29,146 nt of DNA from Treponema sp. (GTDB lineage: Bacteria; Spirochaetota; Spirochaetia; Treponematales; Breznakiellaceae), in NCBI GenBank assembly GCA_031266095.1, contig JAISBR010000082.1, positions 1 to 29,146 of the forward strand, read 5' to 3'. Below, piece by piece: positions 1-6,977 of the stretch (within the stretch, counting starts at the first letter, position 1; each line of letters begins with the position of its first letter). The notes below the pieces were generated by a model. That model saw only the letters and a program-made list of their open reading frames with translations. It was not told where the DNA came from and did not search any database. The position numbers and the translations under genes were made by a program.

Positions 1-121
1 CGGAGGCTCGTTCGATAGGAAGTTTATTATACCGTCTGGTTTAATACCACATTTTGTAGGCGTTACGTTGTTTGAGCCGAGGCAAGCCTCGGGGTATTAA
101 ACCAGACTTTCGAATAAAATC
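1..121. repeat. Nested palindromic repeat, family A (near-complete copy)
   Basis: A 14-bp perfect inverted repeat, GTCTGGTTTAATAC (34-47) and its complement (94-107), encloses a second hairpin, CCGAGGC-AA-GCCTCGG (78-93), which lies against the right arm. Outside the arms, the left edge CGGAGGCTCGTTCGA (1-15) matches, in reverse complement, the outer edge of a related element at 3147-3160. The 75-120 half is nearly repeated at 3106-3150. No ORF is convincing. It resembles REP/MITE-like dispersed palindromes. The left boundary may lie outside the window. Confidence 0.75.
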
Positions 122-124
122 CGT

Positions 125-901
125 ATGAACAAAAGCAGTCGAAGGGCCACGCCGGTAGACAACCTCCGGGACCGGCAAATCCGCTTTGACATCGCCTGCA
201 GGGCCAAAAACGGGGAACTGGTCAATGTCGAGATGAGCCTTAATCCCGACCCCTTTGAGCCGGTCCGGCTCGAGTTCCACGCCGGGAAACTCTTCACCGG
301 GCAGGACATCCGGGGAACCGACAAGACCTACGACGACCTGAACTATGCCTATCAAATAGCGCTATTGGCAAAGGAACGGTTCTTCACGGATGAGTCCGCT
401 TTTCATACCTTTGAATACTACGATCCTGCCCATGGGGTATCGCTCAATGGGAGGAGCCGGATTACCACGGTGGAGCTTTCCAAACTGGACCGGGTAGTGG
501 AAAAACCCATAGGGGCCATGAACGCCCGGGAACACTGGGCAATATTCTTTCGTTATTTGACGGACAAGGGGAAACGGGGGAAGATAAACGAGCTAATAGC
601 AAGTGAGGAGGGAATAGCGATGGCGAGTGAAGTGTTGATTGGAAGGCGAGGTCCATACCCCGGAGCTTGCTCCGGAAAATTTAGCATTCCTGAAAATGGT
701 ATAACTCGATTTTCGGATCGGGGTATGGACCTCGCCAATAGTATAAATTTCCTCTCCAACGAAGATACCCAGGAGCTTGCTCCTGGGTTCTTCATGAGTA
801 TCAGCAAGTTTATGATGTTGTGTCAGGTACTGTTTTGGCGCGGCCGGCGCGAACCCGGCAGCCTGCTGCGCTTGTTGCAATACTTTCACCATAAAGGATA
901 G
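125..901 (+). pseudogene. Rpn/PD-(D/E)XK transposase-like nuclease, damaged
   Basis: Residues 1-170 resemble the Rpn (recombination-promoting nuclease, PD-(D/E)XK transposase) family: a VDNLRDRQIRFDI segment, then NGELVNVEMSL, an Asp...Glu-x-x arrangement typical of the core, then a helical YQIALLAKERFF stretch. The usual N-terminal part is absent. Reading upstream in frame hits TAA at 98-100 inside the palindromic repeat, so the repeat cuts off the 5' end. The family helix that normally reads EVL-M(S/T)IS appears split: EVL ends at 637 and MSIS resumes at 794, separated by 156 bp (52 codons, in frame) built from palindromes. After MSISK the sequence no longer resembles the family. Probably a decaying gene; expression of a 258-aa protein cannot be excluded. 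The EVL/MSIS junction relies on family memory. Confidence 0.6.
638..793. repeat. In-frame palindromic insertion inside the Rpn gene
   Basis: An 18-bp perfect inverted repeat, GGCGAGGTCCATACCCCG (645-662) and its complement (719-736), is followed by a second hairpin, CCCAGGAGC-TT-GCTCCTGGG (769-788). Inside the first unit, CCGGAGC-TT-GCTCCGG (660-675) overlaps the left arm. The segment is 156 bp long, keeps the reading frame open and would add 52 residues (IGRRGPYPG...). The layout matches the element at 34-107 read in reverse: outer arm ending in TACC, then a GC-rich hairpin with TT loop, spacer, outer arm. Outer boundaries are set by where the nuclease homology stops, so they are approximate. 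Confidence 0.65.
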
Positions 902-910
902 AATACCGCT

Positions 911-1921
911 ATGACGCGAGAGGAAACCTGGTTCGAGAGTGATGATGGAACCAAGCTGTTTTTACGCCGCTGGCTGCCCGGACCGGATGTAAGCGGGAAG
1001 CCGCCGGCGGTAGTGCACATAGTGCATGGTATGGCCGAGCACGCTCAGCGCTACCAGCGGCTCGCGGAAAAATTCACGGCCGGGGGTATTGAGGTCTGGG
1101 CGGCGGATCAGCGGGGACACGGTAAAACCGCGGATCTCCAGGTGAACGGTCCCGGCAGGGGGGGGATACTGGGCCACTGCGCCGACGGCGACGGCTTTAA
1201 GCGCGTTACGGCCGATGTGTACGCGATCAATCAGAAAATACGAACGAGCTATCCCGGCGTTCCCCTGTTCCTCCTGGGACATTCCTGGGGTTCTTTTATT
1301 GCCCAGAACTATATTGAACAGTATGCCGGTGCGGCGGGTATCAACGGCTGCGCGCTTTCCGGTACCAGGGGGCCCGGCGGCCTCAAAATACAAGCGGGGA
1401 TTCCCCTGATGATTCTGTGTACCATACTCTGGGGCCGCCGTAAGGGTTCCTCCCTTGCCCGGGCCATAGCGGACGGTCCGTATAACAAACCCTTCAGACC
1501 CAACCGGACCTCTTTTGACTGGCTTTCCCGCGACGAGGCGGCGGTGGACGCCTATGTGCGCGATCCATACTGCGGTAAGCTCTGTTCCTCCGGTTTTTAC
1601 CGGGATCTGCTGCGGGGCCTGTACCGGATTCACCAGAACGAGGCCATGGCCCGGATTCGCAGGGACCTGCCTATTTATGTATTCTCGGGCAGCGCCGATC
1701 CGGTGGGGGATATGGGCGCCGGCCCCACCTCGCTGATCAGCGCGTACCGTTCCCTGGGCATTACGGACCTTGAATTTGTGTTGTACCCCGGCGCCCGGCA
1801 CGAGACACTGAACGAGACTAACCGGGAGGAAGTGATGGACAATCTCCTCTCCTGGATTCACCGGCACATTGCCGCCGGACAGGCTGCGGAGGCCGGAACA
1901 TTCACGTCCGGGGAGGCATAA
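911..1921 (+). CDS. Alpha/beta hydrolase, lysophospholipase/monoacylglycerol lipase type
   Basis: A 336-residue serine hydrolase of the Hydrolase_4 (serine aminopeptidase S33-like) group that cleaves lysophospholipids or monoacylglycerols. HIVHGMAEH (36-44) gives the oxyanion-side HG motif and AADQRGHG (64-71) is characteristic of the group. The nucleophile elbow is GHSWG with Ser125, and the rest of the triad is Asp263 (SGSADP) and His297 (GARHE). No signal peptide or membrane segment is seen, so it is probably cytoplasmic. AAAGGA lies 12 nt before the ATG. It starts 9 nt after the damaged nuclease ORF and ends 9 nt before pcnB, suggesting co-transcription with pcnB. The natural substrate cannot be told from sequence. 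Confidence 0.88.
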   Translation: MTREETWFESDDGTKLFLRRWLPGPDVSGKPPAVVHIVHGMAEHAQRYQRLAEKFTAGGIEVWAADQRGHGKTADLQVNGPGRGGILGHCADGDGFKRVTADVYAINQKIRTSYPGVPLFLLGHSWGSFIAQNYIEQYAGAAGINGCALSGTRGPGGLKIQAGIPLMILCTILWGRRKGSSLARAIADGPYNKPFRPNRTSFDWLSRDEAAVDAYVRDPYCGKLCSSGFYRDLLRGLYRIHQNEAMARIRRDLPIYVFSGSADPVGDMGAGPTSLISAYRSLGITDLEFVLYPGARHETLNETNREEVMDNLLSWIHRHIAAGQAAEAGTFTSGEA

Positions 1922-1930
1922 GCCGCCGGT

Positions 1931-3106
1931 ATGCGTTACCGATACTCCGCCGGGGAAAACGGCGAACCAATCAAGAAGGCGCTGGTTTATACCCGGGATG
2001 AACACGGGATCAACTTTGCCGATGTGGACGGTGAGGCGGTCAGTATTGTGCAGCGGCTGAAGAACGCGGGTTACGACACCTATATCGTGGGCGGCGCGGT
2101 ACGGGATCTTATCCTGGGAAAGAAGCCGAAAGACTTTGACATTGTCAGTGAGGCAAGTCCTTCCCGGATCAAAAAGATCTTCCGCAACTCCCGGATTATC
2201 GGCCGCCGTTTCCGGCTGGTCCATGTGTACTTTGGCCCCCGGATCTTTGAAGTTTCAACTTTCCGCTCGCTCAAGGATGGTCCCACCAGTAACACCTTCG
2301 GTACTATCGAGGAAGACGTACTGCGCCGGGATTTCACCATGAACGCGCTGTTTTACGATCCGGGGCAGCAGATTGTGGTGGACTATGTGGGGGGCATAAA
2401 GGATATCAGGCAAAAGAGAGTACGGCCCATCATCCCGCTCTCCGCTATTTTCAAGGATGATCCGGTACGGATGATCCGGGCGGTCAAATACAGCGCCGTT
2501 ACCGGTTTCTCGCTGCCGCTCACCCTCAAATGGAAAATTAAACAGCAGTCTCCCCTCCTGGCCGCTATTTCACCTTCCCGGCGGACCGAAGAGATATTCA
2601 AGATCATCCATTCCTCCCAGGCCGCCCGCGTTGTGGAAGTCCTGGACAGCATGGGCCTGTACCAGTACCTTCAGCCCGGCGCCGCCCGGCTGATGCGGGA
2701 GGAAGCGGGTTTCAAGGAGCGTTATTTGCGGAGCCTGGCAGTCCTGAACCAGGACGGTTTCAAAAACCTGCCCGGTGAGGCCCTGGGCGCGCTTATCAAT
2801 GATTACCTTGAGAACGTTACCGACTGGGAGTGGGGTATCGCAGAGAACTATAAAACCACCTTCGCCGCGGCCCGGGCCTTTGTGCTGCCTATGAATCCCC
2901 CCCGTTTCGAACTGGACCACGCGGTAAGGCGCTTCTTCGCCGCCCACGGCATAACTATCAAGAAGTCCCATCTTGTGGAACGGCCCAGGTCTCCTGTCCG
3001 TGAAAGCGCCGAGGGCCGTTCCGCCGAAGGCGAGCCCCGTAAGCGCCGCCGCCGGCGCAGCCGAAGAGGTTCCGGAAACCCGGAAGGCGCTTTTGATCAA
3101 GAATGA
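1931..3106 (+). CDS. pcnB: Poly(A) polymerase / tRNA nucleotidyltransferase family (PcnB type)
   Basis: A class II nucleotidyltransferase of 391 residues adding nucleotides to RNA 3' ends. The head domain has IVGGAVRDLILG (52-63), the metal-binding DFD (68-70) and the PcnB-like signature IIGRRFRLVHV (89-99). RRDFTMNAL (132-140) and DDPVRMIRAVKYSA (176-189) follow as in the neck region. The C-terminus ends in a strongly basic tail, RKRRRRRSRR at about 370-379, typical of poly(A) polymerases and absent from CCA-adding enzymes. That tail and the GRRFRLVHV motif favour PcnB, but related enzymes have switched specificity, so CCA addition is a second possibility. ATG is 9 nt after the lipase stop; no strong Shine-Dalgarno is seen. 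The stop TGA (3104-3106) is also the first triplet of a repeat. Confidence 0.88.
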   Translation: MRYRYSAGENGEPIKKALVYTRDEHGINFADVDGEAVSIVQRLKNAGYDTYIVGGAVRDLILGKKPKDFDIVSEASPSRIKKIFRNSRIIGRRFRLVHVYFGPRIFEVSTFRSLKDGPTSNTFGTIEEDVLRRDFTMNALFYDPGQQIVVDYVGGIKDIRQKRVRPIIPLSAIFKDDPVRMIRAVKYSAVTGFSLPLTLKWKIKQQSPLLAAISPSRRTEEIFKIIHSSQAARVVEVLDSMGLYQYLQPGAARLMREEAGFKERYLRSLAVLNQDGFKNLPGEALGALINDYLENVTDWEWGIAENYKTTFAAARAFVLPMNPPRFELDHAVRRFFAAHGITIKKSHLVERPRSPVRESAEGRSAEGEPRKRRRRRSRRGSGNPEGAFDQE

Positions 3107-3161
3107 GCCTCCGCACGGCAAGCCCCGGGGTATTAAACCGGACTTTCGAATGAACCTCCGC
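3101..3161. repeat. Partial copy of palindromic family A over the pcnB stop
   Basis: Shares GGCAAGCC-CGGGGTATTAAACC-GACTTTCGAAT with the element at 82-115 (base differences at two positions) but lacks the opposite arm and has a degenerate internal hairpin. It is bracketed by a 14-bp direct repeat, GAATGAGCCTCCGC (3101-3114) and GAATGAACCTCCGC (3148-3161), with one mismatch. The pcnB stop codon is the TGA inside the first copy. The direct repeat could be a target duplication or simply the two outer ends of the element. Confidence 0.65.
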
Positions 3162-3170
3162 TGTCTGCCA

Positions 3171-3199
3171 CTTACTATTTGACTGCTGTTTGCTATACT
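3171..3199 (+). promoter_or_regulatory. Promoter for the phosphoribosyltransferase, probably leaderless
   Basis: TATACT (3194-3199), preceded by TGC (extended -10, TGnTATACT), lies 6 nt before the ATG at 3206. The -35 at a 17-bp spacing is a weak CTTACT (3171-3176). A start site at the normal distance falls on or beside the A of ATG, and no Shine-Dalgarno sequence is present. Confidence 0.6.
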
Positions 3200-3205
3200 C
3201 TTTTT

Positions 3206-3817
3206 ATGACGAAAGAATTTCTCCAATTCGACACGGTACGGAATAACGCGCTGAAACTGGCCGGCCGTATCTACCATGACGGTTTCGTGCCGGATGTGAT
3301 CTATGTGTCACTGCGGGGCGGGGCCTACCTGGGGAACGTAATCAGCGAGTACTTCAAGGTTGTCCACAAGGGGCAGCGGCCCGTGTACTACGCGGCGGTT
3401 GTGGCCCGCTCATACACCGATGTGGCCAAAGCGGAGCAGATACGGATCGACGGCTGGACCTATTCGCCCGAACATTTGAGGGTGGGGGACAGGGTGTTGT
3501 TAATAGATGATATTTTCGATTCCGGCAAGACCATCAATTACCTGGCCGAAGTGATCCTGGACAAGGGTATCCCCCGTTCCGATCTGAAAGTGGCGGTCCA
3601 CGATTATAAATACTTTGTTGACAAGAAAAAGCAACTTCCTATCCAGCCTGATTACTGGTGCCGTAAGCATGAGGTTTTAATCAGCGACGAAAGCTATTGG
3701 ATTCATTACATGAGCCACGAGCTGGTGGGCCTGTCTGAAAATGAACTGGAGAAAAACTACTACAGCCTTGATCCTGAACTGCGGGAAGTGCTGCGGACTA
3801 TTCCGGGAAAAGGCTGA
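3206..3817 (+). CDS. Phosphoribosyltransferase, purine (hypoxanthine/xanthine) type
   Basis: A 203-residue type I phosphoribosyltransferase. The PRPP-binding signature LLIDDIFDSGKTI is at 98-110, and an upstream VSLRGGAYLG (34-43) supplies the pyrophosphate loop. The C-terminal hood contains PDYWCRKHEVLISDESYWI; aromatic W-x-Y/W hood residues are seen in xanthine and hypoxanthine phosphoribosyltransferases that salvage free bases with PRPP. The base preference is not decided by these motifs. The start at 3206 is chosen because an extended -10 box sits 6 nt upstream and the homology begins there; an in-frame ATG at 3179 would lie upstream of this promoter. It ends 9 nt before rnhB. Confidence 0.85.
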   Translation: MTKEFLQFDTVRNNALKLAGRIYHDGFVPDVIYVSLRGGAYLGNVISEYFKVVHKGQRPVYYAAVVARSYTDVAKAEQIRIDGWTYSPEHLRVGDRVLLIDDIFDSGKTINYLAEVILDKGIPRSDLKVAVHDYKYFVDKKKQLPIQPDYWCRKHEVLISDESYWIHYMSHELVGLSENELEKNYYSLDPELREVLRTIPGKG

Positions 3818-3826
3818 GCGCGGATC

Positions 3827-4453
3827 ATGCTCTGCGGCATTGATGAGGCGGGGAGGGGGCCGCTGGCCGGCCCGGTCTGTGCTGCGGCGGTTATCCTCTC
3901 TCCTGATTTTCCGGGGGATATACTCAACGATTCCAAAAAGATGCGCCCCGCTGAGCGGGAGGAGGCGCGGCAACTCATTTGCGCTAAGGCTCTGGCATGG
4001 GGTGTGGCTTGGGCCACTCACCAGGAGATCGACGAGATCAATATCCTGCGGGCAAGTCTTCTGGCGATGCGGCGGGCTTTTGAGCGGCTGATGGTGCAGG
4101 AGGCGGCGGGCGGGACCTGGCCGTCTGAACTTGTCCGGGAGATTCCCTTTGGCCTGCCCCTCATCCCTCCGGCTCTTCCGCCCGTTCTTTCCGCGGTTGT
4201 GGATGGCCTTTACGCGCCGGATATTCCCGTCCCCTGTAAGCCCATGGTAAAGGCGGACGCCAAGGTACCCGAGGTGATGGCCGCTTCCATCCTTGCCAAG
4301 ACCGCCCGGGATATGCTGATGGATCACTACGGACGGCTCTATCCCGCATACGGCTATGAAAAGCACAAAGGCTACCCCACAAGGGAGCACCGTGCACGGA
4401 TTCTGAAATACGGGCCCTCGCCTATTCAGCGGACGAGTTTCAGAGTGAGGTGA
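3827..4453 (+). CDS. rnhB: Ribonuclease HII
   Basis: Removes RNA primers and misincorporated ribonucleotides from RNA:DNA hybrids. The N-terminus is diagnostic: CGIDEAGRGPLAGPV with metal ligands Asp6 and Glu7. Later come VVDG (Asp126), KADAKVPEVMAASILAKTARD (142-162) with the final Asp162, and YEKHKGYPT. Length is 208 residues. A proline-rich stretch at about 91-121 (EAAGGTWPSELVREIPFGLP and onward), just before Asp126, looks like an insertion compared with the usual enzyme. It starts 9 nt after the phosphoribosyltransferase stop and is probably in the same transcript. The stop TGA (4451-4453) is also the first three bases of a palindromic repeat. Confidence 0.93.
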   Translation: MLCGIDEAGRGPLAGPVCAAAVILSPDFPGDILNDSKKMRPAEREEARQLICAKALAWGVAWATHQEIDEINILRASLLAMRRAFERLMVQEAAGGTWPSELVREIPFGLPLIPPALPPVLSAVVDGLYAPDIPVPCKPMVKADAKVPEVMAASILAKTARDMLMDHYGRLYPAYGYEKHKGYPTREHRARILKYGPSPIQRTSFRVR

Positions 4454-4591
4454 GCTTGTTCCAAAACTAATTGACTATGCGCTACAGCGCATGGTTTTGG
4501 AACAAGCTCTTGCGGTTTTTCGGCCGATGGCCTACAAAACCGCGGTTTTTAAAGGAAACTGTTCCAAAAACTGAAGTTTTGGAACAGCCTC
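4451..4591. repeat. Composite palindromic repeat, TGTTCCAAAAC family, between convergent genes
   Basis: Three hairpins in a row. The first has 16-bp perfect arms, GAGCTTGTTCCAAAAC (4452-4467) and complement (4494-4509), with a nested ATGCGCT-AC-AGCGCAT (4477-4492). The second pairs GCGGTTTT (4512-4519) with AAAACCGC (4536-4543) and is followed by GGTTTTT. The third pairs CTGTTCCAAAA (4559-4569) with TTTTGGAACAG (4577-4587). The whole runs from TGAGCTTGTTCC to GGAACAGCCTCA, so its ends are themselves inverted. Related copies are at 20056-20097 and 20957-20994. It fills the gap between rnhB and the PUR gene and may stop transcription in both directions. Confidence 0.8.
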
Positions 4592-4604
4592 AGGTAAAAG
4601 TCCC

Positions 4605-4970
4605 TCAATCCCTGTCTTTTTTTACCACAACCCGCCTGCCCCCTTTAGGGGCGCGGCCTTTGCCCGGCCGATTCGGGGCTTTGTGCTCAGGGGCTTCGCC
4701 CCGGCCCGTCTTTTCACCGTGCCCCGACCGGCGCTGCTCCCGCACGGCCTTTTCCAGTACCCGCAAGGATTCATCAAAGCCCTTAAGAAATTCCTGGAGA
4801 TCATCGGCGAAGAGGATCACCGACTGGCGCTCAAAGCCGCCGGTTTCACGGTTTTTGCTTTCCACAATATTGAGGTAAAGATCTCCCATGCGGTTTTCCT
4901 TGACATTAAAAAAATAGGTTCTGTTCGGCAGTAATACCCTGGTTGAGAACAGTTCTCCCCGTACTCCCAT
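4605..4970 (-). CDS. PUR-alpha-like nucleic-acid-binding protein (BpuR-like)
   Basis: A 121-residue protein with one PUR fold: RGELFSTRVLLPNRTYFFNV (4-23), KENRMGDLYLNIVESK (24-39), GFERQSVILFADDLQEFL (45-62) and a final helix to about 78. This matches the bacterial PUR/DUF3276 family; the Borrelia member BpuR binds DNA and RNA. Residues 79-121 form a basic, Gly/Pro-rich tail (RRSGHGEKTGRG to VVVKKDRD) likely to add unspecific nucleic-acid affinity. ATG at 4970 has a strong GAGGAG 6 nt upstream lying inside the last codons of the phosphohexomutase gene, and only one base separates that stop from this start, so translation is probably coupled. The in-frame ATG at 5018 is rejected because the homology begins at MGVRGE. 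Confidence 0.85.
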   Translation of the reverse strand: MGVRGELFSTRVLLPNRTYFFNVKENRMGDLYLNIVESKNRETGGFERQSVILFADDLQEFLKGFDESLRVLEKAVREQRRSGHGEKTGRGEAPEHKAPNRPGKGRAPKGGRRVVVKKDRD

Positions 4971-4971
4971 G

Positions 4972-6864
4972 TTAACTCCTCTGATCGGCCTCAAGCGCCA
5001 TGCGGCGCTGCCATTCAATTAGGTCCCGCTCGATCCGCCTGTCCGATCCCTCGGCGTCGGCCATGACCCGGAATACCGGCTCGGTGGCGGAACCCCGCAT
5101 CCAGATTGAGGCGATGGCCTTACCTTCGGCGTTACGGAAGCGGATCTTTAACCCGCCCCTGCCGGCCTCACCAAAGCGGCTTATCCCCCGCTTTTCTTCC
5201 AGTCCATTATACGCAATAGCCTCCCAGCTGTGTATACCGTAACGGGCTTTAAGGGTGTCTTTCCGCTTTTCCCATTCACGCAGGAAGATCTCCTGGTAGC
5301 GGTCTTTTAAGCGTCCGTGATCTTTGGTGTTAATCCGCAGAACCGCCTCTTTCGCGTAAGCGCCGGTGGTGACAAAGGGGGGCAGACTCGCGATGATGTC
5401 CGCGAGGCCGTAGTCATTGTGGTACAATTCCGTCTGATCGGAAAGATTGCACCAGAATTCAAACAGTCCGGGTCTGCCCTCAGCGCCGCGTACCGAAAGC
5501 AGTTTGACGAGGGCAAGTACGGTGTTAAGCGGATCCCGTACCGCCGATGGGTGGGTGATGTTTCCGCCGGCAGAGCCTTCTCCCAGAATACGCACGATGT
5601 ATCCCTTTCCCCGGAGCCTGCGGGCAAGGTTCACTATATTGGCTTCCCCTACCTCGGAACGGAACACCGAAACGTCAAAGGCTCTGGCGATCCGGTCTAC
5701 CCTCATAGAGGTGGGATCGTTCACCGCGACCGCGGCTTTGGCAAGGGCGTTGCCCTTGTTATCGTAGGTAAGCTCTCCGGTCCACACCAGATGGGCAAGC
5801 TCGGCTACGCAGGCCAGGGCGAAAACCTCCTGGGCTTCAAGTATCCGCGCCTTTGCCAGAGTCTCATCCCATACAACAAGATTACCCCGGTCACCGTCGC
5901 AGTCAGGCACATAGCCCAAAATAAAGGATGGGTCCCTGTGGTGGAGTTCCTCCAGGAAAAGCCGGCAAGGCTCAAGGGACTCCCCTTCGGGCACAATACG
6001 GTGGGCTATCTCACCGGGGCGGGCGTTGATGGCTTCGAACTTAAGCCCCAGGCCGGAAAGGAAGTCCCGGTCGATGGATACGGTCCGGGCGGAACCGTTA
6101 AAGTCACAGGCAATTCCCAGGGGCCGCTCCGCAAGGCCCGCCTTCAGCGCGGCGGCGAGGCTGGGCGCCGAGCTAAAAGCCACCTCGACGCTGAAATCAA
6201 GGTAGGCCCTGCGGGATTCTCGTTTTGATTCAGCCTCGGCAGCGTAGACTCTTTTAAGTTCAGCGGAATCGGCCGAGGCGATTAATTGATCAAGCCTGGT
6301 CACACAGTCGTCTTCCGCCAAAAAGGAGCGAAATTCGCTGATAAGTTCGACCGTTTCTTCCGGGGCCAGTACCCCGCCGTCGGCAAGGCCGAATTTCAAA
6401 CCGTTGTGGCCGATAGGGTTGTGGCTCGCGGAAATATAAATAAAGCCGGTGACGTTGTTTCCGCCGGCGTCCGTTGAGGCGCCCAGGCTGCGGGCCCAGG
6501 CCATAATTTCGGGAGCGGCGGTGATACCGGCGTAACGGACGGCGCGGCCCGAAGCCAGCAAAACGGGGATCATCACCTCGGCAATAGCCCTGCCGGTGGG
6601 CCGTGTATCGAAACTCACCAGTACCAGGGGCGTCCCGGAACCGGTAAGAGAAACATCCTCGGAGGAGGCGCTTTTTTCCCTTTGGACCTTATCTACATAT
6701 TCAGAAAAAATTAACGCGCCGGCGGCGGCGATTATCCGATGGACAGGGGATATCCGCTCTGTTTTGTCTTCCTCTCCGCCGGACGCGGCAAACACGCCCC
6801 GCCAGCCGGACGCGGACAGGATCATGCGTTCAAGAGCCGCCTGGACATCTTCTTTTGAAACCAT
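4972..6864 (-). CDS. Phosphohexomutase (phosphoglucomutase/phosphomannomutase family)
   Basis: A 630-residue alpha-D-phosphohexomutase interconverting hexose 1- and 6-phosphates. The phosphoserine loop is SASHNPIGHNGLKF with catalytic Ser147, the metal loop is DCDGDRG (Asp321, Asp323, Asp325), the sugar loop is GEGSAGG (428-434), and the phosphate loop is RGSATEPVFR (about 590-599). All four domains are present in order. The sugar loop differs from the common GE(M/H/L)SGH form, which leaves the substrate open (glucose, mannose or glucosamine phosphate). It is longer than typical 450-580-residue members because of inserts around residues 60-75 and 180-220. The ATG is 8 nt from a TATACT box and has no Shine-Dalgarno. 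It is the first gene of a pair with the PUR protein. Confidence 0.88.
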   Translation of the reverse strand: MVSKEDVQAALERMILSASGWRGVFAASGGEEDKTERISPVHRIIAAAGALIFSEYVDKVQREKSASSEDVSLTGSGTPLVLVSFDTRPTGRAIAEVMIPVLLASGRAVRYAGITAAPEIMAWARSLGASTDAGGNNVTGFIYISASHNPIGHNGLKFGLADGGVLAPEETVELISEFRSFLAEDDCVTRLDQLIASADSAELKRVYAAEAESKRESRRAYLDFSVEVAFSSAPSLAAALKAGLAERPLGIACDFNGSARTVSIDRDFLSGLGLKFEAINARPGEIAHRIVPEGESLEPCRLFLEELHHRDPSFILGYVPDCDGDRGNLVVWDETLAKARILEAQEVFALACVAELAHLVWTGELTYDNKGNALAKAAVAVNDPTSMRVDRIARAFDVSVFRSEVGEANIVNLARRLRGKGYIVRILGEGSAGGNITHPSAVRDPLNTVLALVKLLSVRGAEGRPGLFEFWCNLSDQTELYHNDYGLADIIASLPPFVTTGAYAKEAVLRINTKDHGRLKDRYQEIFLREWEKRKDTLKARYGIHSWEAIAYNGLEEKRGISRFGEAGRGGLKIRFRNAEGKAIASIWMRGSATEPVFRVMADAEGSDRRIERDLIEWQRRMALEADQRS

Positions 6865-6872
6865 GGGTATTT

Positions 6873-6902
6873 AGTATATCCTGTCTTTACGTATCGGAGC
6901 AA
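6873..6902 (-). promoter_or_regulatory. Promoter for the phosphohexomutase gene, probably leaderless
   Basis: On the minus strand, TATACT (6878 to 6873) ends 8 nt before the ATG at 6864. A TTGCTC (-35, 6902 to 6897) sits 18 bp upstream. The region between box and ATG (AAATACCC) has no Shine-Dalgarno. Confidence 0.55.
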
Positions 6903-6908
6903 TAGGCT

Positions 6909-6946
6909 TTGCATATTCTTACTAATTTTGATATAATTAAAATTAG
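6909..6946 (+). promoter_or_regulatory. nifS-nifU promoter with a dyad over the -10
   Basis: TTGCAT (6909-6914), a 17-bp spacer and TATAAT (6932-6937), preceded by TG one base earlier (extended -10), make a near-consensus sigma-70 promoter. A perfect 8-bp inverted repeat, CTAATTTT (6922-6929) and AAAATTAG (6939-6946), straddles the -10 and is a likely repressor operator; an Rrf2/IscR-type regulator would suit the Fe-S genes behind it, but no regulator is encoded here. Confidence 0.7.
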
Positions 6947-6977
6947 AGAGGTACTATTAAATAAGACGGAGCTAACA

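Noticed and set aside
962..2224. A 420-codon minus-strand open frame
   Set aside because: It lies antisense to the lipase and pcnB, both with clear motifs. The translation is low-complexity Pro/Gly/Arg-rich with no domain and no ribosome site; it is a shadow of GC-rich codons.
3677..4390. A 237-codon minus-strand open frame across the rnhB region
   Set aside because: Antisense to rnhB and the end of the phosphoribosyltransferase gene; no motif or ribosome site.
4451..4591. CRISPR array
   Set aside because: The repeats are inverted, unequal and few, with no regular spacers and no cas genes.
5317..6228. A 303-codon plus-strand open frame
   Set aside because: Antisense to the phosphohexomutase, whose four active-site loops are intact. 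No recognisable motif.
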